Assembly (NCBI RefSeq): GCF_013401995.1
Contig: NZ_JACBJI010000008.1
Coordinates: 115,695-179,694, forward strand
Source: Flavobacterium agri
GTDB lineage: Bacteria; Bacteroidota; Bacteroidia; Flavobacteriales; Flavobacteriaceae
Direction: 5' to 3'
Length of the DNA stretch: 64,000 nt
This document shows positions 8,144-16,523 of this stretch, one piece after another. Position numbers and translations under genes: made by a program. The notes under the pieces were generated by a model. The model saw nothing but the letters and a program-made list of their open reading frames with translations. It was not told the origin of the DNA and did not search any database. Every line of letters begins with the position of its first letter. Position 1 is the stretch's first letter.

Positions 8144-10510
8144 ATGGAAACTGCGAATATGCTCAACAAAGGGAACATGAAATTCCCGTTCTATCTGCCA
8201 CAGGATTTTTTTCTCGAAAGCAAAAAGACGCGAAAGGACGACGTACTGCCCGAAATCCTTTTCCTGACGACATTCCCGCCAAGGCAATGCGGCATCGCGA
8301 CCTATTCGGAAGATTTGATCAAAGCGATGGAAAAGCAGTTCGTGTATTCGTTCGATGTCAAGGTGTGCGCGCTCGAAACCGATAAGGAACAACATTCCTA
8401 CGAAGATCCTCGCGTAAAATTCATTCTCAACACGTCCGATGAAAAGTCGTATCAGCACCTTGTTTCGCGAATCAATGCCGACCACAACATCAAGGTCACT
8501 TTAATCCAACATGAATTTGGATTGTTCACGGATAACATCCCGGCATTCAACCAATTTCTGACCGACGTGAAAAAACCGGTCGTCCTGGTTTTCCACACGG
8601 TTTTGCCGCGCCCCGATGAAGCGTTCAAAGCCAACGTCCAACATATTCTGGATACGGTCGACGGCATCATCGTCATGACCGACGACGCTGCCGAAATCCT
8701 GACGCGCGATTACACCGTTTCACGCGACAAAATCACCGTGATCCCGCACGGAACGCACTTGGTACCGCATCTTGACAAATCGGTTCTCAAAAAGAAATAC
8801 GACATTGGTGAGCGCACCGTTTTGTCTACGTTCGGATTATTGAGTTCTGGAAAATCGATAGAAACCACATTGGATGCATTGCCTACGATCGTCAAGACGA
8901 CGCCTGATGTGTTGTTTTTAATCATCGGAAAAACGCACCCGACCGTGGTTTTGAATGAAGGCGAACAGTATCGAGAGATACTTCAACAAAAAATTGCCGA
9001 CCTGAATCTTGAGAACAATGTCCGATTCGTAAATGAATACTTGCCTCTCGACACATTACTTGAATATCTGCAATTGACCGATATTTACCTGTTCACTTCG
9101 AAAGACCCGAATCAGGCCGTAAGCGGAACGTTTTCGTATGCGCTCAGTTGTGGATGTCCGGTCGTTTCCACGCCGATTCCGCACGCCAAGGAATTCCTTT
9201 CGGACAATGCCGGACTCGTATTCGATTTCGGGAATTCGCAACAGTTGGCCGAAGCCGTGAACCGATTGATTTTCGACGTCGAATTGCGCCAGACAATCAT
9301 TTCGAACGGATTGCATAAGATTACGGGCACGGCTTGGGAAAATTCGGCCGTGAAGCATGCGCGCTTCCTTCAGAAAATTGCTAAAGACGATCTCGAACTA
9401 CATTACCGCAACCCGAAAGTGAACCTTGACCACATCAAGAAAATGACGACCGATTTCGGTATGCTGCAGTTTTCGAAACTCAATCAGCCCGACATCAATT
9501 CGGGTTATACGATAGACGACAACGCACGCGCGCTTATCGCGTTGTGCCAACATTACAAGTTCCGCCGCGATACGGCCGATTTGAGATACATCGGCATTTA
9601 CCTGAATTTCATAGCGTATTGCGAACGCGCCGACGAGCTGTTCATGAACTATGTCGATTTCAACATGAACTTCACCGACCAAAACCATAACGAAAACCTA
9701 GAAGATTCCACGGGACGTGCGCTTTGGGCTTTGGGTTATGTGATTTCGTTGTCGAATATCCTTCCGAAAGAATTCATCTCGAAAGCGACCGAAATTTTCG
9801 AACGCGCCATACTTTGCGCCCACAAGACGCATTCACCGCGCTCGATGGCGTTTATGATCAAAGGGTTGTATTATTACAACAGACGCGTCAAGAGTGAGGA
9901 CACGGCAGGAATCGTCGGATTGCTAGCGAATCGGTTGGTGCAATTGTACAGGCATTCGGCTTCATCCGACTGGGCTTGGTTCGAAGGTTATCTCACGTAT
10001 GCGAACAGCGTGCTTCCGGAATCGTTGCTGTGCGCTTTTTCGATTACGGGAAACGAGGTTTACAAAGACATCGCGAAGAAATCCTTCGACTTTCTTTTAG
10101 ACAAGACGTTCTGTGAAGAAGGCATCAAAGTGATTTCGAACCGAAGCTGGCATTTCAAGGGCGAAGTGTGCGAGGAATACGGTGAGCAGCCTATAGACGT
10201 GGCGTATACCGTGATCACGCTGCGCAAATTCCACGACATTTTCAAGGACCGCAAATATCTGGTGAAGATGGAAATGGCCTTCAATTGGTTCTTGGGCAAC
10301 AACCACTTGCAGCAAATCATCTACAACCCTTGCACGGGCGGTTGTTTCGACGGTTTGGAAGAACACAACGTGAACCTCAACCAAGGTGCCGAATCTACCG
10401 TGAGCTATCTGATGGCGCGCATGATGATCGACAAGTATTTCGGAAATGAGAATGAGTTGTACCACCGCAGGAAATCGCGTTCGTATAAAGACAAACTCAC
10501 CATGAACTAA
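8144..10510 (+). CDS. GT4-family glycosyltransferase with C-terminal (alpha/alpha)-barrel-like domain
   Basis: The 788-residue protein has two parts. Residues about 35-410 form a GT-B fold glycosyltransferase 4: TTFPPRQCGIATYSEDL at the N-terminus, then FGLLSSGKSIETTLDAL and the nucleotide-sugar segment SGTFSYALSCGCPVVSTPIPHAKEF. Residues about 430-780 are helix-rich with spaced motifs such as SGYTIDDNARALIAL, EDSTGRALWALG, SDWAWFEGYLTYANS and NLNQGAESTVSYL, a pattern like six-hairpin glycosidase-type folds. The fusion suggests one protein that transfers and senses or trims sugar. It lies 55 bases after the GH130 gene, likely in one operon. Donor and acceptor are unknown. Confidence 0.83.
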   Translation: METANMLNKGNMKFPFYLPQDFFLESKKTRKDDVLPEILFLTTFPPRQCGIATYSEDLIKAMEKQFVYSFDVKVCALETDKEQHSYEDPRVKFILNTSDEKSYQHLVSRINADHNIKVTLIQHEFGLFTDNIPAFNQFLTDVKKPVVLVFHTVLPRPDEAFKANVQHILDTVDGIIVMTDDAAEILTRDYTVSRDKITVIPHGTHLVPHLDKSVLKKKYDIGERTVLSTFGLLSSGKSIETTLDALPTIVKTTPDVLFLIIGKTHPTVVLNEGEQYREILQQKIADLNLENNVRFVNEYLPLDTLLEYLQLTDIYLFTSKDPNQAVSGTFSYALSCGCPVVSTPIPHAKEFLSDNAGLVFDFGNSQQLAEAVNRLIFDVELRQTIISNGLHKITGTAWENSAVKHARFLQKIAKDDLELHYRNPKVNLDHIKKMTTDFGMLQFSKLNQPDINSGYTIDDNARALIALCQHYKFRRDTADLRYIGIYLNFIAYCERADELFMNYVDFNMNFTDQNHNENLEDSTGRALWALGYVISLSNILPKEFISKATEIFERAILCAHKTHSPRSMAFMIKGLYYYNRRVKSEDTAGIVGLLANRLVQLYRHSASSDWAWFEGYLTYANSVLPESLLCAFSITGNEVYKDIAKKSFDFLLDKTFCEEGIKVISNRSWHFKGEVCEEYGEQPIDVAYTVITLRKFHDIFKDRKYLVKMEMAFNWFLGNNHLQQIIYNPCTGGCFDGLEEHNVNLNQGAESTVSYLMARMMIDKYFGNENELYHRRKSRSYKDKLTMN

Positions 10511-10518
10511 ATAAAAAA

Positions 10519-10545
10519 AAGAGCCCGTAAGCTCTCTTTCTTTTT
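10519..10545 (+). terminator. Intrinsic terminator after the GT4 gene
   Basis: AGAGC pairs with GCTCT around a short loop and is followed by a pyrimidine run ending in TTTTT; an A-run precedes it, so it may also serve the convergent minus-strand lipoprotein gene. Confidence 0.75.
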
Positions 10546-10562
10546 ACACCTAATTTTAATTA

Positions 10563-11096
10563 TCACGATTTCACTTTTGGTTGCAAAGTCACGATTTTAC
10601 TTTCGTCTATGCTGTACGCTTTGATGACGGCTTTGTAATCGTTAAGATCGACTTTGGCCGATGATTTGGCGAATTGCCCAGGAATCACGACGATTCTAAA
10701 AACTTGGTCAAGCCTAAAATTAGCATTGATGCCGCCAAGGTCGAAACCGTCCATAACAATATTGACATCATATCTTGTATGGTCGAAACTATACATAAAA
10801 TCTAGGGTTCCATCGTCAAAGTAATAGGATTCCGGAAGCGGCTTCCAAACATCCGTTCCGTCGGGCAAGACACCACTCAAGCGATAAACCAGCACATGAT
10901 CGGATTCCAAAAATGTAATCGGAAAGTCATAAAATACTCCGAAATCTCCCGATGCGGTAAAGTCTACAGGTGGCGTTTCATATACATAGGCTTCTTCACC
11001 ATCTTGTCCCGGAGGCCCTTGAGGTCCCGGATCGCCTTCACATCCGGTAAGTGCAGTTATTCCGACAATAGCAAATAGATAAAGTAACTTTTTCAT
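10563..11096 (-). CDS. Lipoprotein with a short collagen-like segment
   Basis: The 177-residue protein has a lipoprotein signal (MKKLLYLFAIVGITALTGC, cysteine at 19). Immediately after the cysteine comes a Gly-x-y stretch, GDPGPQGPPGQDG, resembling a short collagen triple helix; this arrangement is common in Bacteroidota surface lipoproteins. The remainder (about 145 residues) is rich in beta-type sequence with aromatic residues and no recognised domain. It is a single-gene unit. The collagen-like stalk could trimerise and hold the C-terminal domain away from the outer membrane, but that is inference. Confidence 0.72.
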   Translation of the reverse strand: MKKLLYLFAIVGITALTGCEGDPGPQGPPGQDGEEAYVYETPPVDFTASGDFGVFYDFPITFLESDHVLVYRLSGVLPDGTDVWKPLPESYYFDDGTLDFMYSFDHTRYDVNIVMDGFDLGGINANFRLDQVFRIVVIPGQFAKSSAKVDLNDYKAVIKAYSIDESKIVTLQPKVKS

Positions 11097-11293
11097 GATT
11101 TATAGATTTAGATTGTTTTCTAAAAATACGCCATTCATAAACCGTACCAAAAAATAAAACGTTAGAGGAATGGTAATTTTTTAGACACGCTGTGCTTTGG
11201 ACACGCCTGCGGCTTTAGACTTCCAGACCGATAAACCACCAAACGATCAATCTAACGGAAATCACTCCTAAAGCGAAGCGTATCCAAAAAAAC

Positions 11294-11301
11294 TATCTTT
11301 G
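11294..11301 (+). promoter_or_regulatory. -7 element giving a leaderless or near-leaderless transcript
   Basis: TATCTTTG matches the -7 consensus exactly and ends only four bases before the ATG at 11306. With a start site 5-8 bases downstream of the element, the message would begin at or next to the initiation codon. Confidence 0.6.
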
Positions 11302-11305
11302 CCGC

Positions 11306-11863
11306 ATGAACAAAAAACTCCATATGGTCATGCTCGGCGCGACGCCGCCCGGACGTTTGACCGAACAGCACGACATTTTTTTCGGGATTGCCGATTCGTT
11401 AAAAGACCTCGTTCCCGAAATGAAAGCGTTCTGGCCGGAGGCGCAAATCCATATCGATGCGTGGCGCGAAGTCACTGCGGTTGATGGCTATTCGGTAGAA
11501 GTGACCGACAAAGGCGAATCCGAAGAATCCTCGAACCATTTGTTCTTCATCAATCTTGGCGGATATATACCCGGAGAATTCGAGGAATACCATTACAAAG
11601 TACTTTCGGTTGCCGATAGTCTGGCGGTCGCATCCAAAGTCGCCAAATCGACGGCTTTTTACGAGCATTTCGGATTCAAAGGAGCCGAATCGCACATTGA
11701 CGACAAGTATGGCATCGATGTGGACGATATTTACAACGTCGCCGATATCCTTTCGGCAGAAACCAAGCAACGGTATTCAATTCGGTTTACCAAAATTGAC
11801 GGGATTCCCGATGACGAACTTCACATCGGTTACGTCAAAATAGACAAACTGCTCAAATCCTGA
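11306..11863 (+). CDS. DUF1543 domain protein
   Basis: The 185-residue soluble protein matches the DUF1543 family, whose first domain begins with a strand followed by MLGATPPGRLTEQHD and a tryptophan-rich segment (FWPEAQIHIDAWREV). A duplicated fold is suggested by the two similar halves separated near residue 100 (FKGAESHIDDKYGIDVDDIYNV). No signal peptide or membrane segment, so cytoplasmic. The family has no assigned biochemical role. The ATG is fixed by the promoter only four bases upstream. Confidence 0.78.
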   Translation: MNKKLHMVMLGATPPGRLTEQHDIFFGIADSLKDLVPEMKAFWPEAQIHIDAWREVTAVDGYSVEVTDKGESEESSNHLFFINLGGYIPGEFEEYHYKVLSVADSLAVASKVAKSTAFYEHFGFKGAESHIDDKYGIDVDDIYNVADILSAETKQRYSIRFTKIDGIPDDELHIGYVKIDKLLKS

Positions 11864-11870
11864 TACAAAA

Positions 11871-11902
11871 ACGCCTCCCGGTTCGAGAGGCGTTTCTTTT
11901 TA
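11871..11902. terminator. Bidirectional intrinsic terminator
   Basis: ACGCCTC pairs perfectly with GAGGCGT around a 9-base loop, with A residues before and TTTCTTTTT after. It sits between convergent genes and can stop both. Confidence 0.82.
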
Positions 11903-12262
11903 ATTGTCGCGGTTTTCCTTGATGCGTTGTCGCATTTGCTGTTTGTTGTTTTCGCGGAATTTCTCGAAAGCGGCATATTCCTTTTCGGTGAAGATTTCCT
12001 TCAAGGCATCGGCCCTGTCCTGGTCGAGTTGTTTCAAAGCTTTGAATTTTTCGGTCTTGTCGCTTTCGGATGCGCGCAATTGCGAGGCTTTGCTCGTAAA
12101 ATCGAGGTTGATGGCCTGAACTTTCTCTTTTGTCTGGTCGCTAAAACCGATTTCGGTCTGCATTTTGGCGGTAAGCGCCGTGGCTTTTTCTTCGGCCGAT
12201 TTCCCTTGCGCAAACCCAACGGACGCACAGATGAAAAGCAGCACGGTCAATACATTTCTCAT
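11900..12262 (-). CDS. Small periplasmic helical protein, Spy/CpxP-like
   Basis: The 120-residue product has a signal peptide (LLFICASVGFAQ) and an all-helical charged mature part with the phrases ATALTAKMQTEIGFSDQTKEKV, DQDRADALKEIFTEKEYAAFEKF and KQQMRQRIKE. Helices ending in an L-T/S-x-x-Q-like pattern and a basic tail resemble small Bacteroidota relatives of Spy/CpxP (including the DUF4890 group). In that family they act as periplasmic chaperones or metal sensors, but similarity here is weak and the role is inferred. Confidence 0.6.
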   Translation of the reverse strand: MRNVLTVLLFICASVGFAQGKSAEEKATALTAKMQTEIGFSDQTKEKVQAINLDFTSKASQLRASESDKTEKFKALKQLDQDRADALKEIFTEKEYAAFEKFRENNKQQMRQRIKENRDN

Positions 12263-12388
12263 AATAAAGTCTTTACGTTTTGAACTTGGAATGCTTCTCG
12301 TCCAAAAGGTTTAACCGCATCACATCTCACATTTTACATCTCACATTTCACCAATCACCAATCACAACCCAAAAAAAATAAAATAAAA

Positions 12389-12420
12389 ATGAACGTTCAT
12401 TCATTTATTTTCTATCTTTG
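12389..12420 (+). promoter_or_regulatory. Promoter and palindromic operator of the TetR operon
   Basis: A perfect 12-bp palindrome ATGAACGTTCAT (12389-12400) is followed by a further TCAT half and by the -7 element TATCTTTG (12413-12420), 13 bases before the tetR ATG. A repressor bound to the palindrome would cover the -33 to -7 spacer, so autoregulation is likely. The first ATG of the palindrome opens a longer reading frame that is not the true start. Confidence 0.72.
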
Positions 12421-12433
12421 CCAAAAAACAAGC

Positions 12434-13024
12434 ATGCGTGTAAGAGATGAAAACAAGGAAAAGCTCGTCATCGACAAAGCCATCGACCTTTTCGTGTCCG
12501 AAGGCTTCGAAGGTTTCAGTATGAACAAGCTCGCGAAAGCCTGTGGAATTTCGGTGGCCACGCTTTACATCTACTACAAGGACAAGGAAGATTTGATCTC
12601 GAAAATCGCGAACGACGTAGGCGAAATGTTCTTCACCATGTCGCTCAAGGATTTTTCGCCCGACATGTCATTCCCCGAAGGATTGCGCAAACAATGGGAA
12701 AACCGTGTCGCGTTCGCGTTCGAATATCCGCGCGAGGTCGCTTTTTTCGAAATATTGAGAAGTTCTCCTTACGGCGAGCACGTGATGCGCGGCAGGCTTG
12801 GCATATTCAAGGAACAGATGACCCAATTTTTCCAGAATGCCGTAGAAAAAGGCGAACTCATTCCGCTTAATCCGGCTATTTTCTGGTGCATCGCATACGG
12901 CCCGCTTTATTCGATGCTGCGCTTTCACCAGGAAGGAAAAGCCATGGCCGGACAACCGTTCTCGATTACCCAACCCATGATTGACCAGGCGCTCGAACTC
13001 ACCATTAAAGCTTTAACCCCGTAA
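12434..13024 (+). CDS. TetR/AcrR-family transcriptional regulator
   Basis: The 196-residue repressor has the N-terminal TetR helix-turn-helix: IDKAIDLFVSEGFEGFSMNKLAKACGIS then VATLYIYYKDKEDLISKI (about residues 12-57). The rest is a helical ligand-binding domain of the usual length. The start MRVRDENKEK lies 13 bases after the -7 element, ruling out a start at 12389. It begins a three-gene operon with an HMA-like protein and an MFS exporter, spaced by 2-3 bases each, so it most likely represses the pump until a toxic ligand binds. Confidence 0.9.
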   Translation: MRVRDENKEKLVIDKAIDLFVSEGFEGFSMNKLAKACGISVATLYIYYKDKEDLISKIANDVGEMFFTMSLKDFSPDMSFPEGLRKQWENRVAFAFEYPREVAFFEILRSSPYGEHVMRGRLGIFKEQMTQFFQNAVEKGELIPLNPAIFWCIAYGPLYSMLRFHQEGKAMAGQPFSITQPMIDQALELTIKALTP

Positions 13025-13026
13025 TT

Positions 13027-13251
13027 ATGGAAACACTAGACCATATACACGTTTTCAAGACCAATCTGGGTTTGGTCTGTCCGAATTGCGAAGTGCACAA
13101 ATTGCTCGACGCTTTGGATGAAATTTCCGATTGGAACGTCGACTGCGAAGACGTCGATTGCGTATTGCGCGTCGTTTCGGAAAAACTCAGGCCGACCACA
13201 ATCATCAACATCATCAAATCGTTCGGCTACGAATGCGCCGAACTTCAGTAA
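13027..13251 (+). CDS. Small HMA-like protein between tetR and an MFS pump
   Basis: The 74-residue protein has the size and strand/helix pattern of a heavy-metal-associated (ferredoxin-like) domain: IHVFKTNLGLVCPNCEVHKLLDALDEI, then WNVDCEDVDCVLRVV and IINIIKSFGYECAEL. CPNC at residues 18-21 sits where HMA domains hold their CxxC metal site, and it has further cysteines. It could bind a soft metal or simply use the fold for regulation. It is packed between the TetR gene and the MFS gene, which suggests it works with the exporter. Confidence 0.65.
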   Translation: METLDHIHVFKTNLGLVCPNCEVHKLLDALDEISDWNVDCEDVDCVLRVVSEKLRPTTIINIIKSFGYECAELQ

Positions 13252-13254
13252 ATC

Positions 13255-14526
13255 ATGAAAAACACTACAGAAACACCAAAATTCACGGGCTACCAGAAAT
13301 TCGTGGTCGCCATACTCGCGCTTTTGCAATTTACGATCATCCTCGACTTTATGGTCATTTCACCTTTGGGCGACATCTTGATGAAAACGCTCGACATGAG
13401 CACGTCCAACTTCGGGCTTGTCGTATCGGGATATGCGTTCAGTGCGGGCGCTTCGGGCTTGCTTGCCGCGGGTTTCGCCGATAAGTACGACCGCAAGAAA
13501 CTGCTCGTTTTCTTTTACATCGGATTTATCGTCGGCACGCTGTTCTGTGCGCTTTCGCAGAATTTCTGGATGCTGCTCGTCGCGAGGATCGTCACCGGAT
13601 TTTTCGGAGGCGTTATCGGATCGATCTCGCTGGCCATCGTCACCGACCTTTTCGCACTCAACCAACGCGGACGCGTGATGGGCTTTATCCAGATGTCGTT
13701 TGCCGTGAGCCAGATCATCGGGATTCCGATCGGGATTTATTTCGCGAACCTTTGGGGATGGCATTCGGCTTTCATCATGGTCGTGATCATCGCTTCGTTG
13801 ATATTGTTCGCGATCATTTCGAAGTTGCGGCCAGTGGACGCCCATCTCGCATTGCAATCGGACAAAAGTGCGCTGCTGCATTTGTGGCATACCGTAAAGA
13901 ACCGCAATTATCGCATTAGTTTCAGCACCGTCGCGTTGCTTTCCGTAGGCGGATTCATGCTGCAGCCTTTCGGGAGCGCGTACCTGATCAACAACCTCGG
14001 CATTACGCAAGAACAATTGCCGATCGTATTTTTGAGCACCGGATTGGCCGTTTTGATCATTATGCCTATCGTGGGGAAACTAAGTGATAAGATCAACAAA
14101 ATGACGCTTTTCGGTATCGGATCTGTCATTTCGATTACGATGATCATGATATATACCAACCTTGGTATTACACCTTTGTGGCAAGTCATCGCTTACAACA
14201 TGATACTGTTTGCGGGTGTGATGAGCCGCATCGTACCTTCGCAGGCAATCAACACGGCAATTCCCGATATGGCCGACCGCGGCGCGTATATGGCCATCAC
14301 CTCATCGATGCAACAGATCGCTGGCGGAATCGCAGCCGTGGCCGCCGGACAGATCGTCTATCAGCACACCAAAACGAGTCCGCTTGAGAATTACAATATT
14401 TTGGGTTACGTGATCGCATGCATTTCGTTGCTTTCGATTTTCCTGATGGCGCGTGTGAACCGTATCGCCGAACACAAAAAAGCCCAAACCCAGATGCCGA
14501 TAGAACCGATCACGGATTTGGCTTAA
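13255..14526 (+). CDS. MFS transporter, drug-efflux type
   Basis: The 423-residue membrane protein has 12 predicted helices. The first helix carries FTIILDFMVISPLGDIL, and the loop between helices 2 and 3 holds the MFS motif GFADKYDRKKLL. The sequence GFFGGVIGSISLAIVTDLF fits helix 5 of DHA1 exporters. A second cytoplasmic loop GKLSDKINKMTLF marks the C-terminal half. It is the last gene of the tetR operon and is probably an inner-membrane proton antiporter exporting a toxic compound. The substrate is unknown. Confidence 0.88.
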   Translation: MKNTTETPKFTGYQKFVVAILALLQFTIILDFMVISPLGDILMKTLDMSTSNFGLVVSGYAFSAGASGLLAAGFADKYDRKKLLVFFYIGFIVGTLFCALSQNFWMLLVARIVTGFFGGVIGSISLAIVTDLFALNQRGRVMGFIQMSFAVSQIIGIPIGIYFANLWGWHSAFIMVVIIASLILFAIISKLRPVDAHLALQSDKSALLHLWHTVKNRNYRISFSTVALLSVGGFMLQPFGSAYLINNLGITQEQLPIVFLSTGLAVLIIMPIVGKLSDKINKMTLFGIGSVISITMIMIYTNLGITPLWQVIAYNMILFAGVMSRIVPSQAINTAIPDMADRGAYMAITSSMQQIAGGIAAVAAGQIVYQHTKTSPLENYNILGYVIACISLLSIFLMARVNRIAEHKKAQTQMPIEPITDLA

Positions 14527-14534
14527 AAAATTAA

Positions 14535-14576
14535 AGAAGTTAGGAGAGTCAACGTTAACTCTCTTAACTTCCTTAA
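14535..14576 (+). terminator. Long hairpin after the MFS gene
   Basis: AGAAGTTAGGAGAGT and ACTCTCTTAACTTCC pair over about 14 bases around CAACGTTA. The same TTAACT/CTTAAT wording recurs in hairpins near 32430 and 32545, so this may be a repeated element that doubles as a terminator rather than a classical T-run terminator. Confidence 0.55.
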
Positions 14577-14617
14577 TGGTTTAAAAACTTTTGGTTTCGC
14601 AGCGACAGGGAAGCGCT

Positions 14618-15067
14618 TTATTCAATGTCGTTTCCTTCCGAAATATTCTTCAAGTGTTCCAAAGCGCGCGGCCAGGTCTTCTCGAAAAAATCCGAATATT
14701 CACCGTCTATATCCATAGAAACCGAAACTTTCGTCCCGCCGTTTTCCTCGGTCAGCGTATAGTCTTCGGTAGCGCCGGCCCAAGCTTTGACCTTATCACT
14801 TTCGGTATCTTCCTTTCCGTTGATGATTTCGCCAAGGTGGCGGAACGACATGAATTCGGGTTCGCGCTTCTCGGCGATTTCAGAAATCATACCGTCTCCG
14901 TTCACGTCGAGGAACAACGTGCGGCTGCCTTGTCGCCAATCGGTTTCTACGCGTGATCCCGGAGCGAATGCCGACGTCCATTTTTTGTACGTTTCGTCTC
15001 CCCAAAGCGTATCCCACACTTTTTCGCGTGGCGCGTCGATCATAGTCGTAAATGTCTTTCTTTCCAT
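14618..15067 (-). CDS. SRPBCC (AHSA1/START-like) protein
   Basis: The 149-residue protein starts with the family pattern TFTTMIDAPREKVWDTLWGDETYKKWTSAFAPGS, then RTLFLDVNGDGMISEI and ends in the long C-terminal helix SDFFEKTWPRALEHLKNIS that closes the hydrophobic pocket. Such proteins bind small hydrophobic ligands or act like Aha1; no catalytic residue can be named. It lies 15 bases downstream of a sorbosone-dehydrogenase-like gene on the same strand, so both may be one transcript. Confidence 0.8.
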   Translation of the reverse strand: MERKTFTTMIDAPREKVWDTLWGDETYKKWTSAFAPGSRVETDWRQGSRTLFLDVNGDGMISEIAEKREPEFMSFRHLGEIINGKEDTESDKVKAWAGATEDYTLTEENGGTKVSVSMDIDGEYSDFFEKTWPRALEHLKNISEGNDIE

Positions 15068-15082
15068 TTTTTGTCGTGTTGT

Positions 15083-16405
15083 TTATTTGTGGGACGAAAC
15101 TCTCCAGATCGTACCCGTTTTGTCATCGGTCACCAAAAGCGAACCGTCTTGAAGGAACGCCAATCCTACCGGACGCCCGCGCACTTTATCTTTTTGGGGA
15201 TCGACGATGAATCCGGTAAGGAAATCCTGCATCTTGCCCGAAGGCTTCCCGTTACTGAAAGGTACGAAAACTACCTTATAACCCGACAAAGGATCGCGGT
15301 TCCACGAGCCGTGCTGTGCGATGAAAGCACCGTTTTGATACTTGGCGGGAAAGTTTTTGCCTTTTGAGAATGCCAATCCCAACGAAGCCGTGTGCGAACC
15401 CAAATCGACTTCGGGAACGATCGTTTTCTTGACAAGTTCGGGTTTCGTGTCCTTTATGCGAGGATCGATGTTCTGTCCCCAATACGAATACGGCCATCCG
15501 TAAAAGCCGTTTTCCTTAACCGAGGTCAGGTAATCGGGCACAAGGTCGTTGCCGAGTTCGTCGCGCTCGTTGACCGTCGTCCATAGCGTTTGGGTTCCGG
15601 GCGCCCAATCCATTCCGACGGGATTTCTCAAACCGGACGCGAAAACCCTGAGTCCGGAGCCGTCGGGATTCATTTCGAGTATATCGGCACGCAGAATTTC
15701 TTCATTGAGTCCTTCCTCGGCGATGTTGCTGGCCGAACCTACGGCTATGAAGATTTTGCTGTTGTCTGCATTGGCGATGATGTTCCGCGTCCAATGGCGG
15801 TTCACTTTTCCCTCGGGCAAATCGACGAGTTTGTGTCCTTTTTCGGTAATCTTCGTCTGACCCGATTTATACGGAAAACGCAGCACGGCATTCGTATTGG
15901 CCACGTAAAACCAATCGCCAATCAAGAGCATCCCTAAAGGTTGGTTGAGTCCGTTTTCTTTGTCGAGAAAGGTTTCGCGGATTTCGGGTTTTCCGTCCTT
16001 GTCGGCATCGCGCAACAAAATGATGCGGTCGGCACTGTTCGAAACGTTGTTCGATTTGCCGGCTCCTATGATTTTCGCTCCTAGCTGCTTCGGGAAACTG
16101 TAGTTCGAATTGCTTTCGGCCACGACCACATCGCCATTCGGAAGCACGTACATCCAACGGCAATTCTCGAAACCGCCCGCATATTTGGAAACGGTGAATC
16201 CGGCAGGCGCTTTTGGCGTTTCGTTTTCTTTCCAGCCGATGACATTCGAATAATTCGTTACGGATTCGCTCGCGAAAGGTTTGGGCAATTTGTTGTCGTT
16301 GATGGAAGTCGTGGACTTGGCTTTGGTTTTTTCCTCTTTTTTTTGTGCGCAGGCGAACATCGGAAATGTAGCGCACAACAGAATAAGTAGATTTTTGGTT
16401 GTCAT
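15083..16405 (-). CDS. Sorbosone/glucose dehydrogenase-like lipoprotein (PQQ beta-propeller)
   Basis: The 440-residue protein has a lipoprotein signal (LILLCATFPMFAC, cysteine at 19). The rest is a six-bladed propeller of the GDH/sorbosone dehydrogenase family: NCRWMYVLPNGDVVVAES, DRIILLRDADKDGKPE, GLRNPVGMDWAPGTQTLWTTVNERDELG, then HGSWNRDPLSGYKVVFVPF and a final GSLLVTDDKTGTIWRV strand. These repeats bring the residues that bind PQQ in sugar dehydrogenases. It would sit on the periplasmic or outer-membrane side and may oxidise sugars. PQQ is not made by any gene in the window, so cofactor use is uncertain. Confidence 0.83.
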   Translation of the reverse strand: MTTKNLLILLCATFPMFACAQKKEEKTKAKSTTSINDNKLPKPFASESVTNYSNVIGWKENETPKAPAGFTVSKYAGGFENCRWMYVLPNGDVVVAESNSNYSFPKQLGAKIIGAGKSNNVSNSADRIILLRDADKDGKPEIRETFLDKENGLNQPLGMLLIGDWFYVANTNAVLRFPYKSGQTKITEKGHKLVDLPEGKVNRHWTRNIIANADNSKIFIAVGSASNIAEEGLNEEILRADILEMNPDGSGLRVFASGLRNPVGMDWAPGTQTLWTTVNERDELGNDLVPDYLTSVKENGFYGWPYSYWGQNIDPRIKDTKPELVKKTIVPEVDLGSHTASLGLAFSKGKNFPAKYQNGAFIAQHGSWNRDPLSGYKVVFVPFSNGKPSGKMQDFLTGFIVDPQKDKVRGRPVGLAFLQDGSLLVTDDKTGTIWRVSSHK

Positions 16406-16479
16406 AAGTCGTGTTTTCCTAAAATTACGACTCGGGCGTGCCTCGAAAATTATACTTTACCGCGACTTTGTTACACGAA

Positions 16480-16506
16480 AAAAGGCCCTCTTTCGAAGGC
16501 CTGCTG
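16480..16506 (-). terminator. Intrinsic terminator of the T9SS PKD protein gene
   Basis: On the minus strand AGGCC and GGCCT form a stem around TTCGAAAGAG and are followed by seven T residues. It lies 18 bases past the stop codon of the minus-strand gene. Confidence 0.75.
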
Positions 16507-16523
16507 TCAAAAATCAAGAAGAA

